This document shows positions 30,156-41,039 of a DNA stretch of 64,000 nucleotides, piece after piece. The DNA lies in the NCBI GenBank assembly GCA_946406115.1, contig OX291543.1, positions 32,514,815 to 32,578,814 on the forward strand. The letters are read 5' to 3'. The notes beneath the pieces were generated by a model, which had not been told where the DNA came from, made no database searches, and was given only the letters and a program-made list of their open reading frames with translations. The translations under genes and the position numbers were made by a program. Origin of the DNA: Apoda limacodes (lineage: Eukaryota > Arthropoda > Insecta > Lepidoptera > Limacodidae). Positions within the stretch are counted from its first letter, which is position 1, and every line of letters starts with the position of its first letter.

Positions 30156-30430
30156 CAAATATGTTTGTCAAATTTTACGTTTGGTTTGTACGTTTACAAC
30201 AAACATACCCTCAAATATGTTTGTCAAATTTTACGTTTGGTTTGTACGTTTACATCAAACATACCCTCAAATATGTTTGTCAAATTTTACGTTTGGTTTG
30301 TACGTTTACATCAAACATACCCTCAAATATGTTTGTCAAATTTTACGTTTGGTTTGTACGTTTACATCAAACATACCCTCAAATATGTTTGTCAAATTTT
30401 ACGTTTGGTTTGTACGTTTTCATCAAACAT
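30156..30430 (+). repeat. 56-bp minisatellite, five copies
   Basis: Units start at 30156, 30212, 30268, 30324 and 30380, each beginning CAAATATGTTTGTCAAATTT. Copies are nearly identical, with AACAAACAT versus ATCAAACAT changes. Because 56 is not a multiple of three and the unit lacks stops in the needed frames, overlapping open frames exist in several phases; they are artefacts of the repeat. Confidence 0.92.
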
Positions 30431-30611
30431 GAACGTTGACGTACAACTCAAGTTTGTCAATGAAGTCGTCAGTTTTGATGCAATTTTCACAGCGAAGAGT
30501 CACGAAGACGCGACGCTTTGATGATAATAATTATGAGAAACACAAACATTTCTCAGTTAGTCTTTTGCATAAAGCAGAAAAAGAGAAGCCGTTGGACACG
30601 AGAAAGATTTA

Positions 30612-31603
30612 CTCATGAAAGGATGATTCCAGAATTTCTATGAAATCTGGTCCCACCTTCCCATAGCTATGTGTGTCACATCGTTGGATAGGTATTTTTG
30701 AGTTGAATAAAAGTTACTATGGCGCCAAGTTACAAATCTTAATCCGTTTCGAGTAATTCTTTATTAAACATGGTAGTTTTATCAGTAACCAAGTAATGCT
30801 ATTTACGTAATAATAGCATTTGTGCTTTATACACTTGCTACCTTGGTGGTATAAGAAAAAAAAGTTATCAATTGCGTCACTGAGTCGCAAACCTTTCGAA
30901 AAAATGTTAATGTTAAACAGATGTTAACGTTGATTTTTTTTACAAATAAAACAACGATAACGCTAAACATACACATTTATTTAATAATCGTTATCCACAA
31001 TGACGTCATTGAAAAATAGGCTGGGCCTACAAATTCCTCATGCCTGGCGTGCCCAAGGTACCAAACGATTGAAACGATTTTTTTTTTTTTTTTTAATACC
31101 ACTAAGGTGGCAAACAAGCCTACGGTCCGCCTGATGGTAAGCGGTCACCGTAGCCTATGGACGCTTGCAACACCAAGGGCATCACTCGCGCGTTGCCGAC
31201 CCTTCAGAAATCTAATAACTTCTTTTTTGAAGAACCCCTGCAGTACGTCATCCCATCATGCAGGTACAATATCTTTGGGTAATATTATTTGACTACTGAC
31301 CATACTTAATGAGTGCGAGTGAGACAGACCGATAAAAAGGTTTGTGTCTCAGTGGACGCATTTGATAACTATAGGGAAGTATCTACACTACGTGTATGAA
31401 GAACTATCGCAATTATTACGTAAATCGCATTAATTGGCTACTAATCAAACTACCCTGTTTAATGAAGAATATCTCTGAACGGACTAAGATTTGGAACTTG
31501 GCGCCATAGTAACTTTTATTCAGCTCAAAAATACCTATCCAACGATGTAACACACATAGCTATTGGAAGGTGGGACCAGGATTTGCATCCTCCTTTTAAT
31601 GAG
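30612..31603. mobile_element. Foldback/MITE element with ~220-bp inverted arms
   Basis: The left arm (30612-30840) and right arm (31378-31603) are reverse complements of each other. Shared blocks include 'TGGTCCCACCTTCC', 'ATAGCTATGTGTGT', 'CATCGTTGGATAGGTATTTT', 'AAAAGTTACTATGGCGCCAA' and 'ATTTACGTAATAAT'. Outer ends are CTCATGAAAGGATG and CTCATTAAAAGGAGG. The centre is AT-rich DNA plus a reversed LINE tail (31078-31250). No transposase frame was found. Confidence 0.8.
31078..31250 (-). repeat. CR1/Jockey-group LINE tail inside the foldback element
   Basis: T(n)AATACCACTAAGGTGGCAAA, 'CGGTCCGCCTGATGGTAAGC', 'GGTCACCGTAGCC' and 'CGCGCGTTGCCGACCC' in reverse orientation match the tails at 9860-9965 and 26190-26312. 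It is cut at the 5' side after about 170 bp. Confidence 0.75.
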
Positions 31604-32600
31604 AAAAATATTGCAAACAAACTCGGATGACTATAGTACTTTTCTTAGAATGGATATTAAAATTTCATCTACTTGTCACTACTAGTCTACATAGGTCGAG
31701 CCTCTCATTGCAAAAAAAGATACTGTCGTGCGGAATCTATTACGACAAAAGGACTCGTACAAAGCGCAGTAATGTCGAGCAAAAATGGCGCGGACACGTC
31801 CAATCAAATTTGACAAACACACAGCCAATCAAATTTTCTCTTAAACATGCCAAACACGCAATTTATTTGACAACCACGTACAATTTGTCAAATTATTTGT
31901 CCGTTAAGAGGACTCTTATAAAAACATATGTTGCAAAATTGACTTGTTATTTATTCTACTTCGTATTTTCGACTTACACATATTATATCTATCTATCTCC
32001 TTATATGTAATTTTATGTATTTATTTAGTTTAATAATACTTTTCCCATCAATATGGTTAATAGTTAAATACACACACACAGTCACTTACTTGAGGATAAA
32101 ATAACTTAAAACTTATAAATTTATAAATGTTCATTTATTATACTGTACATATCATGATTTGTTATTGGAAGGCAGAATTGCCTGATACAGGTATTGTTAT
32201 ACAACTATATTGTAACAGCTATGTATACATTACTGCTGCGGTGTGTAAATGACTGCGTTGCAAGCGCAGGTGGCGGCGCAATCGTTACTTGTATAGTGCG
32301 GTTAACTTAAATAAAACCAGCTTAGAAGATAACTTAAAGAATAAAATATCATCACATTTCAAGGTTGTTAAAGAAAAACCTTTTTGCACCTGACAATTTT
32401 TTAAACAAAACTCGACAAATGTATTTTCAAAGCAAATTGCTGGTGGTTCAAGCTTACCGGAAATGAAATTTCATACAATTTTGCTGGCGCCTTTTCGAGA
32501 GTCGTGGAAAAGTCCACTTTAAGAATTACGAAATTAAGCATTTTGAGTAAATAAACAATAGGTATTTTATCTTACCTGGTTCCATAAATTAGGCTAGGTT
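31604..32600. other. No gene seen
   Basis: AT-rich DNA. A 127-codon frame at 31627-32010 is low in complexity in its second half and I could not assign it. Otherwise no feature was recognised. Confidence 0.4.
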
Positions 32601-33359
32601 GCACCAACTAACTTTGACGGTAACCAGTCGCCAAAATTGGGAGATTGTATGGAAATTTTTATCGTCAGCTATTTTTAAAGTTAACTGTTAAGCTAGTCTG
32701 CCGTGTGAATCCAATACACTGTAAGTCAGTGTTTTGACTTTACAGTGCTTATTCGGTTTCTCTTGGTGCGTTTTATATCCCTACCTTCAGAAATTTCAAG
32801 AAAATGTGTTCTAGATTGAGATATCAATAGGAGGCAAACACTGTATTGCAGCGAACTATGGGAACTGACACGTCAAAACAATGCAACATTAGTTACTGTT
32901 TCTTGCCTTGACAGCATCTACTTAAGTAAGTGTTTTGATCATAGGATTTGTAGGTAAGTTGCGGGCGTGGCTGCGCGAGGGTGACGGAGTTATATTATAT
33001 TTGAGCTAGAAGTGAGAGAAGTTGTCTATGTTTTTAACTATAAGTTACTCTGATATAAATTTTTAAGGAAACTGAACAGAGTGACGAACGACATCAACTT
33101 TCGCTCCATTTATCTAAAAGTAATGTGCAATACCATAATAATACTGCACACATGACGAATCTAAATTACAGTAACAAACAATATCCTACTGCTAATCTTC
33201 CGTATAACAACTTATTCGAAGATTTATTGTCTCGAACTATAAGCCCAATATTGCCTCTCAGTGAATCACAATTACATGAATGAGTGTCTCAAGAAATTGT
33301 TGAACAAATCTACACTAAAGTTTTACCTGTGTTTTGCAATCCACTAGACTTATCATTAA

Positions 33360-33663
33360 GTCGGTGGTGGCCGAGGGGTTTAAATTTCACTTCACGTCCT
33401 AAGTAGCGGAGGTTCGAACCCCGGGGTCGGCGTGTACCAATGAGTCTTTTATTAATTTCTCAAGTACACTGATTAATTTATTCACACCACTGGCTTTTCG
33501 GTGAAGGAAAACATCGTGAGGAAACCTGCATACGTCAAGAAAAAAAAAATGACGTATGTGAAGTCCACAATCCGCACTGGGCCTGCGTGTGGACTATGGC
33601 CCAATCACCCTCGCTTAAGAGGGTAGGCCGTGCCCCAGCAGTGGGGACGTATGAAGGCTGGCA
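33360..33663 (+). mobile_element. tRNA-derived SINE, full length, 14-bp target duplication
   Basis: AGACTTATCATTAA occurs at 33346-33359 and 33664-33677. The head has pol III boxes: A 'GTGGCCGAGGGGTTT' and B 'GGTTCGAACCCCG'. The body contains 'GGTGAAGGAAAACATCGTGA', 'ACAATCCGCACTGGGCCTGC' and 'GCCCCAGCAGTGGGGACGTA'. Two other members lie at 40213-40486 (minus) and 42730-42830. The first 25 codons or so of the open frame that starts at 33587 are SINE sequence. Confidence 0.9.
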
Positions 33664-34114
33664 AGACTTATCATTAACATCCTTTGGATATGCGTCGTCT
33701 ACTAGATTTCAAGCACAGAGTACTAATAGCACAATAAAAAATATAAGATCATCACCTGATATAACATTAAATATAGTAGACAAGGGAAAGCTTTGTAGTA
33801 ATGACCTCCCAAACTCTTCATATGGCACTACAATTGAGATAGAGGCCTCAATCGAGACAGAGGCATCAATCATTTCGCGAGTTAAGTCACAAAATCCTGT
33901 AAAAAAAGTTAATTTTAAAAAGTGTATACTTGCCTCAGCTTGCACTGATGAACTTCAACTTCAGGCACGCGTCACGTCATCCTGGACCAACACTACAGTC
34001 ATTTTACAAACTGAGTCTCCATCCCCTGCAAAAAAAGTCAATAAAAAGCAATTGTCTGTACTTACCTTAGCTTCATCAGTAACCTCACTGCCTGAGTCTC
34101 AACGTTCTATAAAT

Positions 34115-34490
34115 AAAGATAAGAAAAAACAGTCTGTATTTACCTTAGAATGTAGTATCCGCCATAGTCACTCTCGCAATACGTCTGCCCAGACTGACAC
34201 ATTCGTCGCCTCCGAAACTGAGTCTCAGCCTCCTACAAAAATGTCAAGAAATAGCAGTCTGCACGTACCTCAGCGTGTAGTGATCTTCAAAGTAGTTCAC
34301 GCGACACATCATTAACCTCGCAGTCCAAGTCTTAACCTCCCATGAATAAAGATAAGAAGAAACAGTCTGCATGTACCTCAGAATGTAGTATCCGCCATAG
34401 CCACTCTCGCAAGTCACCCTCGCAATACGCCTGCCCAGACTGACAGATCTGTCGCCTCCGAAACTGAGTCTCAGCCTCCTACAAAATTAG
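34115..34490 (+). repeat. ~225-bp tandem duplication within the broken gene
   Basis: 'AATAAAGATAAGAA' through 'GTAGTATCCGCCATAG', 'TCTGCCCAGACTGACA' and 'ACTGAGTCTCAGCCTCCTAC' occurs at about 34115-34240 and again at 34343-34482. The second copy carries a short internal duplication and frame changes. Confidence 0.7.
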
Positions 34491-35732
34491 CCAAGAAGAA
34501 GGCTTGTAGCGATCTCCAAAGTCGTTCACGCGAATCAAATACCTCTCAAGTAGAGCCACAACCTAAGAATGGGCCAAAAAAAGCTAAAAGAGTAAAAAAT
34601 TCAGCAGCTATATAAGATAAACAAAGGAGTAAACACCCTATTTTATCACCTTGTGGCTGTAAAAGAAAATTTTAGAAAAATACCTCAAACTGAAAGAGAT
34701 GATATCTGGAATCAGTTTTGGATGTTAGACAGACAACGCCGTAGATATTACCTATCCAGAAATGTACAAAAAATCTCGAAGACGCAATACCCTAATATGG
34801 TGGTGTAAAGTTCTCTTTTTGCATACTGTGAGCTACAGTAATGATGAAGCAGTTCGGGTAGTTCTGAAAGCGAATCATTTGACCAACAACAAAAATACCA
34901 AGTTAAGTGTTGCACCTGATCCAAGAGGTCACCATCCTTGTTCAACCGCATTTTCTGAAGAATACGAGACTGAAATGAAAAACTTTATCCTCAAATACAA
35001 TCCCATTCAATCACAATACAATATAAAACGCGCCAAATAGAAAGTATTTACCAATAGGGATAAACATTACTACAATTTTTAAAGATTTTTATCTTACTGC
35101 ATTGATAAGGGTATAAAAGTTTGTAGTTGGGCTCACTTTCACAATATGATTAAACAACTAAACCTATCTACAGCAGAACCCGCCCAAGACATGTAAAACA
35201 CATGAAACAGAACATAAAACATTACCCAGACCATGCAATTGTAATAATTGTCTAGACTTGGGTCAACATTCAGCAAATAAAAAAAAATCTAGAAAAGATT
35301 TAAAACTAGTAGAAGAAAGAAAGAAATCTGAAGGAGAAGAATCAATTTACACTGTGGACACGCCAAAAGCTATTTCTATGCCATTGCTAGATACAAAAGA
35401 CTATTATTTTTCTCAAAAACTTGTTCTTTTTAACAAATCATTTGTTGGTAAAAAACTATTATATTAAAATAAGTACGGCTGAATAGGAAATAAAGCTACC
35501 ATTCATAAAAATATCATATCAAGTCGATTTATTAGAAATTAACGCCTAAATCAGCAAAAATCTGAAAAAAAATTAAATCGTGTTTTGCTCGAAATCAAGT
35601 TTTGCAAGTTACAGTGTATTGGATTCACACGGCAGTAGTGGTGTGCCAAACTTTGACGGGCCGGTTAAAAATAGCTGTCTATGCAAATTTATATCTCCGA
35701 TTTTTGACGGCTGGTTAACGTCAAAGTTAGTT

Positions 35733-36210
35733 TTAGTAAACTCTATATTGGACAGAGCTTTCACTATCGATACGATACTACGATTCTATTTATGCCACTG
35801 CAATAAAAAAAATGTTAAAATAATAAATTGTGGGCTGTTCTTTATTGGGCGCGAGACAGGGTGCGTCGCGCGTCGGTCGATAGACGGGGGTGAGTCGCGA
35901 ATGGAAGGGAGCCCCCGTGCTTGACGTGACTCACGGTAAGGGCAAGGTCGCTGCCCACTCTTCATGTCCACGTGCCTTCATTTCGTAGAAATAAATCATT
36001 GTTTATTTTTCTTTATCATATAACTGACATACTTTTCATGAAACACCCGCAGTCGTGCATCGGTCATGGTCTGCCCGTACTCGTATGTCACTGACACGTG
36101 ACTGTACACCAAGCCATGACGTCGGTCGCTTCTAGAGCTATCACATTCTTAAAAAGATCAGGGGGCTGACTCTCGAAACCAGTCTCAATTTCAAGCGTAC
36201 GGAAATATTA
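35733..36210. other. No gene seen; GC-rich patch
   Basis: 35840-36140 is much richer in G+C than its surroundings ('GGGCGCGAGACAGGGTGCGT', 'CGGGGGTGAGTCGCGAATGG') but holds no supported gene. It may be a fragment of an unrecognised element. Confidence 0.4.
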
Positions 36211-36215
36211 GAATA

Positions 36216-36530
36216 CTAGATTTTGCCAGCGGCTCCGCCCGCCCTAAATTGGTTATCGGTGTGGAACTCCTTAATTAACCCATTAATTATTATACTAATG
36301 ACGTTTACTATAGCAAGCTGTTGCTATAGCTATAGTTCGTTTAAGCTCGGTTATAGTTATTCCCGCGGGAATTTGGGGATAATAAGTAGCTTATGTGCTA
36401 TTCCAGGACCTAATCTATAGGTGTGCCAAGTTCCATCCCGATCCGTCCAGTGGCTGAAGCGTTATTGAGTAACAAACATCCATCCAGACATTTTTACACA
36501 CTTCCACATTTATAATATTAGTAGGCAGGA
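36216..36530 (-). repeat. Helitron-like dispersed repeat
   Basis: Reverse orientation: CTAGATTTTGCCAGCGGCTC then CGCCCGCCC at the left, 'GCTATAGCTATAGTTCGTTT', 'CCCGCGGGAATTTGGGGATA', 'CCATCCCGATCCGTCCAG' and the AT-rich end 'TTTATAATATTAGTAGGCA'. It matches the copy at 45023-45327. Confidence 0.65.
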
Positions 36531-36625
36531 TCTCGTGTATTAGCAAACTTTTAAATATTTACATTGTAATTACATTTGGTTATTACTAGTTTTATGATAT
36601 TATTTGATTTTGTGCAATAAAAATA

Positions 36626-36690
36626 TGTTATATCGAACCCACGATCCAACGAAAAACCAATGCGCCACTCGGTTGTCCGTTTCCCAATAA
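36626..36690 (-). mobile_element. tRNA-like SINE head
   Basis: On the minus strand 'GGACAACCGAGTGGCGCA' resembles box A and 'GTGGGTTCGATATAAC' box B, about 25 bases apart. The body is AT-rich and I could not define its end. A diverged tRNA gene is less likely because no acceptor or anticodon stem is visible. Confidence 0.35.
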
Positions 36691-36699
36691 GGTTCTAAA

Positions 36700-37760
36700 G
36701 TATTAAGAACACTCGTTTCGTGTTGGTATGAGCGTCATCTGTTTCTGTACTGACTTTTAAATAATACAATAACACCACAGTTGTGTAGACTGTGGTATTT
36801 GTAATGAAAACAACATAGTCGTACACGTGGGCGGGTGTGCGTGCTAGTTACATTTTAAATACTTCTCACTTACTCAATTTGAACTCTATATATTGATAAT
36901 AAGTCAAGATTTACAGCAAACGTCGGTGCTTTAGGTAAAAGTATGAGTTAGAGATAAACAGTCGGCTCTGCTGACATTCGCAGTATTTTTCCAAGAGCGC
37001 ACGTGACCTTGTTTCTACTGTTATGTGAACTATTGCGCAGTTCCGAAGTCTCGAGGCATTTCTAAAGAAGTAAACACTTTCGCACAAGTCTTTATATGTT
37101 TGTTTTGAATTCATATTTCCTTGAAACATTTTAATAAATAAAAGAAAAAGAAAAACACATTCTGTGCTCGACTGCGGATGAGAATTATTTGATCCTCTTT
37201 AGCCACCCCCCACAATTATGATTGTTTTATTTTCATAAGTGACCATCAGCTTTAGAGTAAGTACAGAGTGGTAAAATTAATATGCCCCTTCGCCAGCTTA
37301 TACGAACTAAAAGTATTATGTCAGGTTTGGACAGGTATAGGTCATGACTCCAGGATTAGCATATCTATCCCAAGACAATACCCAACAAGAAAACTAATAG
37401 TAATATCTGTTGCTTATTAGCTAAATGTAGCTACACGCTACAACCACGTTTATTTGCTCAGCTAGTTCATAACCAAGTCGTCACGACTAGTAGGTATAGT
37501 ATTATATAGTCTGTGCGGATAGTCAACATAGATAGGTACATATTTGATAATAATTCGTGATAGCACTCACATGTCAGCCCTGGGTCGGTCTCGTGTTACT
37601 CGTGTCGGTACATGGTCGGTACCAAGTGTACCAACCTACGTAGATAAACGAAACAATACGATAAATTGACAATGCATGAATACCGCAATCTGATTCAATT
37701 AATTTAATAATAATAATAATAATTTCGTTTATTAATAGTAATCATAAGAATACGTTCTAT
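36700..37760. other. No gene seen
   Basis: AT-rich sequence with a (TAA)n microsatellite near 37707-37724. The 72-codon minus frame at 36911-37129 shows no domain or splice context. Confidence 0.45.
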
Positions 37761-37766
37761 TATTAT

Positions 37767-37940
37767 ATAGATTTTTTAACCAATAAGGTGACAAATAAGC
37801 TTGCGGCCCGCTTGATGGTAAGCGGCCACCGTAGCCTATGGACGTTTGCAACATCTGGGGCAACACTCGCGCGTTGCCAACGTTTCAAAAATCTAATGAC
37901 TTTTGTCTTAATTAAAGAACCCCATATAACTACAACCTAA
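37767..37940 (-). repeat. CR1/Jockey-group LINE tail
   Basis: 'AAGGTGACAAATAAGCTTGC', 'GCTTGATGGTAAGCGGCCAC', 'CTATGGACGTTTGCAACATC' and 'CGCGCGTTGCC' in reverse orientation match the other LINE tails. It is decayed and lacks the poly(T) start. Confidence 0.65.
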
Positions 37941-37965
37941 AGTTTAAAATTCTGAAAACCTAAAG

Positions 37966-38229
37966 TTACATGAGTTAAAGTTTCCAGACAGACATGACCT
38001 GCCACTAAGTTACCTGAGTTAAAGTTTCCAGATAGACATGACCTGCCACTAAGTTACCTGAGTTAAAGTTTCCAGATAGACATGACCTGCCACTAAGTTA
38101 CCTGTGTTAAAGTTTCCAGACAGACATGACCTGCCACTAAGTTACCTGAGTTAAAGTTTCCAGATAGACATGACCTGCCACTAAGTTACCTGTGTTAAAG
38201 TTTCCAGACAGACATGACCTGCCACTAAG
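37966..38229 (+). repeat. 44-bp minisatellite, six copies
   Basis: The unit 'TACCTGAGTTAAAGTTTCCA' + 'GATAGACATGACCTGCCACT' + AAGT repeats six times. Two alternating variants occur (GAGTT/GTGTT and GATAG/GACAG), which suggests higher-order duplication of two- or three-unit blocks. Confidence 0.9.
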
Positions 38230-38295
38230 CACTTGTCGCTAAGCTTGCTGATAATAAGAAGCTTCCACTTTTGTTATTTAGGTACGTTAAAGAGA

Positions 38296-38470
38296 AGTAA
38301 CATTGTGCTCGCACTTAACCCTCGCCGAGTGGTAACATTGTGGTCGCACTTAACCCTCGCCGAGAGGTAACATTGTGCTCGCACTTAACCCTCGCCAAGT
38401 GGTAACATTGTGCTCGCACTTAACCCTCGCCGAGTGGTAACATTGTGCTCGCACTTAACCCTCGCCGAGT
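38296..38470 (+). repeat. 35-bp minisatellite, five copies
   Basis: The unit 'GTAACATTGTGCTCGCACTT' + AACCCTCGCCGAGTG repeats five times with single-base changes. It begins only about 65 bases after the 44-bp array. Confidence 0.9.
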
Positions 38471-38559
38471 GGTCGCCGAAGAAACTTCGAAGATGGTGGA
38501 TGATTTTCAAAAAATCACGTGTAAATAATTAATTACATAAAGTGCAATAAACTTTTCTG

Positions 38560-38835
38560 ATTCGGTGATCAATAATCAAAACTGTGTGATTATTTTGAGC
38601 GTCTACCTGTCGTTATCAATATCGAGCAAAATCGAGCAAAAAAATCACGTTTGTTGTATGGGAGCCCCCTTAAATATTTATTTCATTCTGTTTTTTAGTA
38701 TTTGTTGCTACAGCGGCAACAGAATTACATTTTATGAAAAAATTTCAACTATCTAACCATCATGGTTCATAAGATACAGCCTGGTGACAGACGGACGGAC
38801 GGACAGCGGAGTCTTATTAATATTAGAATTTTTGG
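38560..38835 (+). repeat. Dispersed repeat ending in a GACGGACGGACGG tract
   Basis: Contains 'GTATGGGAGCCCCCTTAAAT', 'GTTGCTACAGCGGCAACAGA', 'GATACAGCCTGGTGACAGAC' and a GACGGACGGACGGACAG tract. This is a pattern I associate with abundant lepidopteran repeats. No coding capacity. Confidence 0.5.
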
Positions 38836-38984
38836 AAAGTTTTATATAGTTTCTAAAGAATATCTGTGAGTTGTAGTGCTAACTAATTCGTTTTCTACGA
38901 AGAGAAAATTGAGGATATCTAATGGCGGCGCTAGTTAGCTGCTATATGCGCCGCAATCCTTAAATGAGCTGAAATTTTGAACAC

Positions 38985-39204
38985 AGAGGTAGTTAAAGAT
39001 ACGGTAAAGGACAAAGGCTACTTTTTATCCCGGGAAATTCAAAAGATCCCGCGGGAGTAACTATAACCGAATTCTACAAACGAACTGCAGCTATAGCTTG
39101 CTACAACAAACTTATTTAGTTTAATCAAGGACTTGCCGTAAGAATTAAAAATAAGAATTAACCAAATTTAGGGCGGGCGGAGCCGCGGGCAAAGTCTAGT
39201 AGTT
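38985..39204 (+). repeat. Helitron-like dispersed repeat, 3' half
   Basis: 'GGCTACTTTTTATCCCGGGA', 'CCCGCGGGAGTAACTATAAC', 'AGCTATAGCTTGCTACAACA' and the terminal hairpin 'GGGCGGGCGGAGCCGCGGGC' followed by AAAGTCTAGT at 39195-39204. The 5' part is missing. Confidence 0.6.
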
Positions 39205-40199
39205 AAATGAAATTCGAAAATAAATTCGAGTTGGTAACCTCGACCTTAGTTGCAATAAAAGATTTTGGTGTTTAAATTTTTGATATTAATATTAAAAAAG
39301 AAATATATATTTATCTTTACTAATATAAAAAGCTAGTGAATTTGTTTTCTGATCGTAATTATATGATAACTAGCTTTTATCTGCGGCTCCGCCTTGCACA
39401 AAATTCGGTTACTGCTGAGGGCCACGCAATAGTAAAATACAATAATGGTAGTAAAGTCCAAAAAAAATTTTTTAAACGGTTTATTCAAAAAAATATATTT
39501 CACAAATGTGTGTTATAAGCAGAGTCAATGTGACGGAGCATATTTTTGTCATGATTTCCAATTATAGGTCTCTATTGAGAGTGCCCCTTTTTGGTTGTCG
39601 TTCGTAAGTGGTAATTTTTTTTAATTAATAATCAAACTGACGATTCAAAAGTACTGTTTAAAAGTCTATTTGAATAAAAAAGTTTGAGTTTGAGTTCCCT
39701 AGGGGTGCCCCCCCCCCCTCTTTGAAAATCAATGATTCAGGTATATCCTCTCTTTATTTATAAATAAAAGTCTATGTACAGTTTTATATAATTCATGATT
39801 TTATTTACAAAAATAACTGGATTCCCATACAAAGTTTCATCCCTTATTTTTCCCTAGGAAACTGTTTGAAGTTGAATACATCATTCTTGATATCTAACAA
39901 AAAGGCTTAATAGCAATTTTTAGGATTTTAATTTAAAAATGACGGATCTTCATGCAAACTACAACCCCTACTTCACTTTGTTAGAATGAGTTTCGCAAAA
40001 CCTTTTCTTACTGAATCCCTACGCATAAAAAGGATCCTATATTTACTATTTCATTTGTCTACCTTGAGTGGTTTCGTCTCGGCGTTGATGAATCAGTCAG
40101 TCAGTCGGATGTTGATGAGCCCGTCAGACCGTCAGCCAGTCAGATTCTCTTATATATTTATGTAAATTATTTAAACAAATTTAACTCAGTCATTTTTAA
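39205..40199. other. No gene seen
   Basis: AT-rich sequence. A short fragment at 39355-39415 ('ACTAGCTTTTATCTGCGGCT') looks like another end of the Helitron-like family. A C(9) run lies near 39709. Confidence 0.45.
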
Positions 40200-40212
40200 A
40201 TAAAGTGAATTA

Positions 40213-40486
40213 CTACTCTTACTTATCAGCCTCATACGTCCCCACTGTTGAGGCATGGCCTGTCCTCACCGAAGGTGATTTGAGCCATAGTCCACAAGCG
40301 GGCCCAGTGCGGATTGTATGCAGGTTTCCTCATGATGTTTTCCTCCACCGAAAAGACAGTTGTGTAAATAATAATCAATGTACTTCAGGAATTAAGAAAA
40401 AGACTAATGGATACAAGCCGGGCTTGAACCTCCGCCAGTCAGGACACAAGGTGAAATCGAAACCTCTGGCCACCACCATCTTAAGT
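40213..40486 (-). mobile_element. tRNA-derived SINE with 13-bp target duplication
   Basis: ATAAAGTGAATTA flanks both sides (40200-40212, 40487-40499). In reverse orientation it shares the body blocks of the SINE at 33360 ('CACAATCCGCACTGGGCCCG', 'GAGGAAACCTGCATAC') and a decayed head with box A and B traces. The open frame 40205-40495 is antisense to it and not a gene. Confidence 0.85.
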
Positions 40487-40499
40487 ATAAAGTGAATTA

Positions 40500-41000
40500 A
40501 ATAGTTTAAATTTTATTAATACTTGAATTTATATGAAAAACGATAATCAAAATCGGATTAAAGACATTCGATGTCACCAATATTAATTATCACTTTTATC
40601 CTTAATGTCATCGTAATAAACATTAAGGTACCTTAAAAAAAATGTTCTAGTTCATCTTCTAATCAAATAGTTTATCCTTTAAATCACCTGTGACACAAAC
40701 TATATAATACTATAATAGTACCTACAAAAGCTAACTCTAAATTAATATACTAGGTATATAAAGTATCAAAATCGGTTTGATAACATTCCTTCTGCATCCA
40801 AGACAAAACGTAATATCTGTTGTTATCACCATCCTTATGCATAATTGATAAGTAACTAGCCACTGCTATTTAAAAAGTTAAAATTAAAAAAGAAATATAT
40901 ATGTCATTTTCTGCCTGCGATCTAAATTTGAATTTGGTGGCGTGGAATTTTTTTGGAATTTTAGTCATTTGAAAATATATTTGATATAATTTAACAAAGA
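40500..41000. other. No gene seen
   Basis: AT-rich; no frame, repeat end or RNA recognised. The left terminus of the mariner relic may lie in 40900-41000 but I could not find matching inverted ends. Confidence 0.4.
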
Positions 41001-41039
41001 GCAGTGATAAAGTTTCTTCATATGAAGGGCATGAAGGGA

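Larger units (their letters stand above)
33066..35467 (+). pseudogene. Broken copy of an uncharacterised multi-copy insect protein (DUF7869-like family)
   Basis: The coding trace starts after a splice-like acceptor at 33065 ('ETEQSDERHQLSLHLSKSN'), has a stop near 33283, is interrupted by a SINE (33360-33663), and resumes as a Ser/Thr/Lys-rich region up to 34610. Then come family-like blocks in shifting frames: 'HPILSPCGCKRKF' (34630), 'ERDDIWNQFW' and 'RQRRRYYL' (34700-34750), 'APDPRGHHPC' (34915), 'CNCNNCLDLGQHS' (35236), and 'YTVDTPKAISMPLL' with 'KLVLFNKSF' (35349-35445). I recall this order from large, poorly described insect protein families with a C-terminal domain called DUF7869. The presumed catalytic end (a DNC.GQNKN-type motif) is missing; the frame stops at 35467. 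At least four frame changes make it non-functional. Confidence 0.55.
32606..35732 (+). mobile_element. DNA element with inverted ends carrying an uncharacterised insect gene family
   Basis: The outer end AACTAACTTTGACGGTAACC (32606) is mirrored by CTGGTTAACGTCAAAGTTAG then TT (to 35732). Moving inward, TTAAAAATAGCTG is shared, then a perfect 27-bp block (32698-32724 against 35609-35635) starting TTACAGTGTATTGGATTCAC on the right. The arms are thus about 120 bp with a variable middle. Between them lies a broken gene related to a multi-copy insect protein family, a SINE, and a likely 113-bp intron (donor AGGTAAGTT at 32951; acceptor before 33066). Left flanking GGTTGCACC looks like part of the original terminus, lost on the right. 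I infer a DNA transposon; a target duplication was not identified. Confidence 0.65.

Noticed and set aside
30161..30521. Three overlapping frames of 83-118 codons
   Set aside because: Produced by the 56-bp minisatellite, not by a gene.
31627..32010. 127-codon frame with a faint piggyBac-like stretch (SLHRSSLSLQKKILSCGIYY)
   Set aside because: Too short and too diverged; no second block of a piggyBac transposase nearby.
33587..34315. 242-codon frame as an intact gene
   Set aside because: Its first ~25 codons are SINE sequence and the rest is a fragment of a pseudogene that continues in other frames on both sides.
36626..36690. Functional tRNA gene
   Set aside because: Box A and B traces are present but no cloverleaf stems can be drawn; more likely a SINE head.
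37966..38470. CRISPR-like arrays
   Set aside because: Direct tandem repeats without unique spacers, in a eukaryotic genome.
40205..40495. 96-codon plus frame
   Set aside because: Antisense to a SINE with a clear target duplication.
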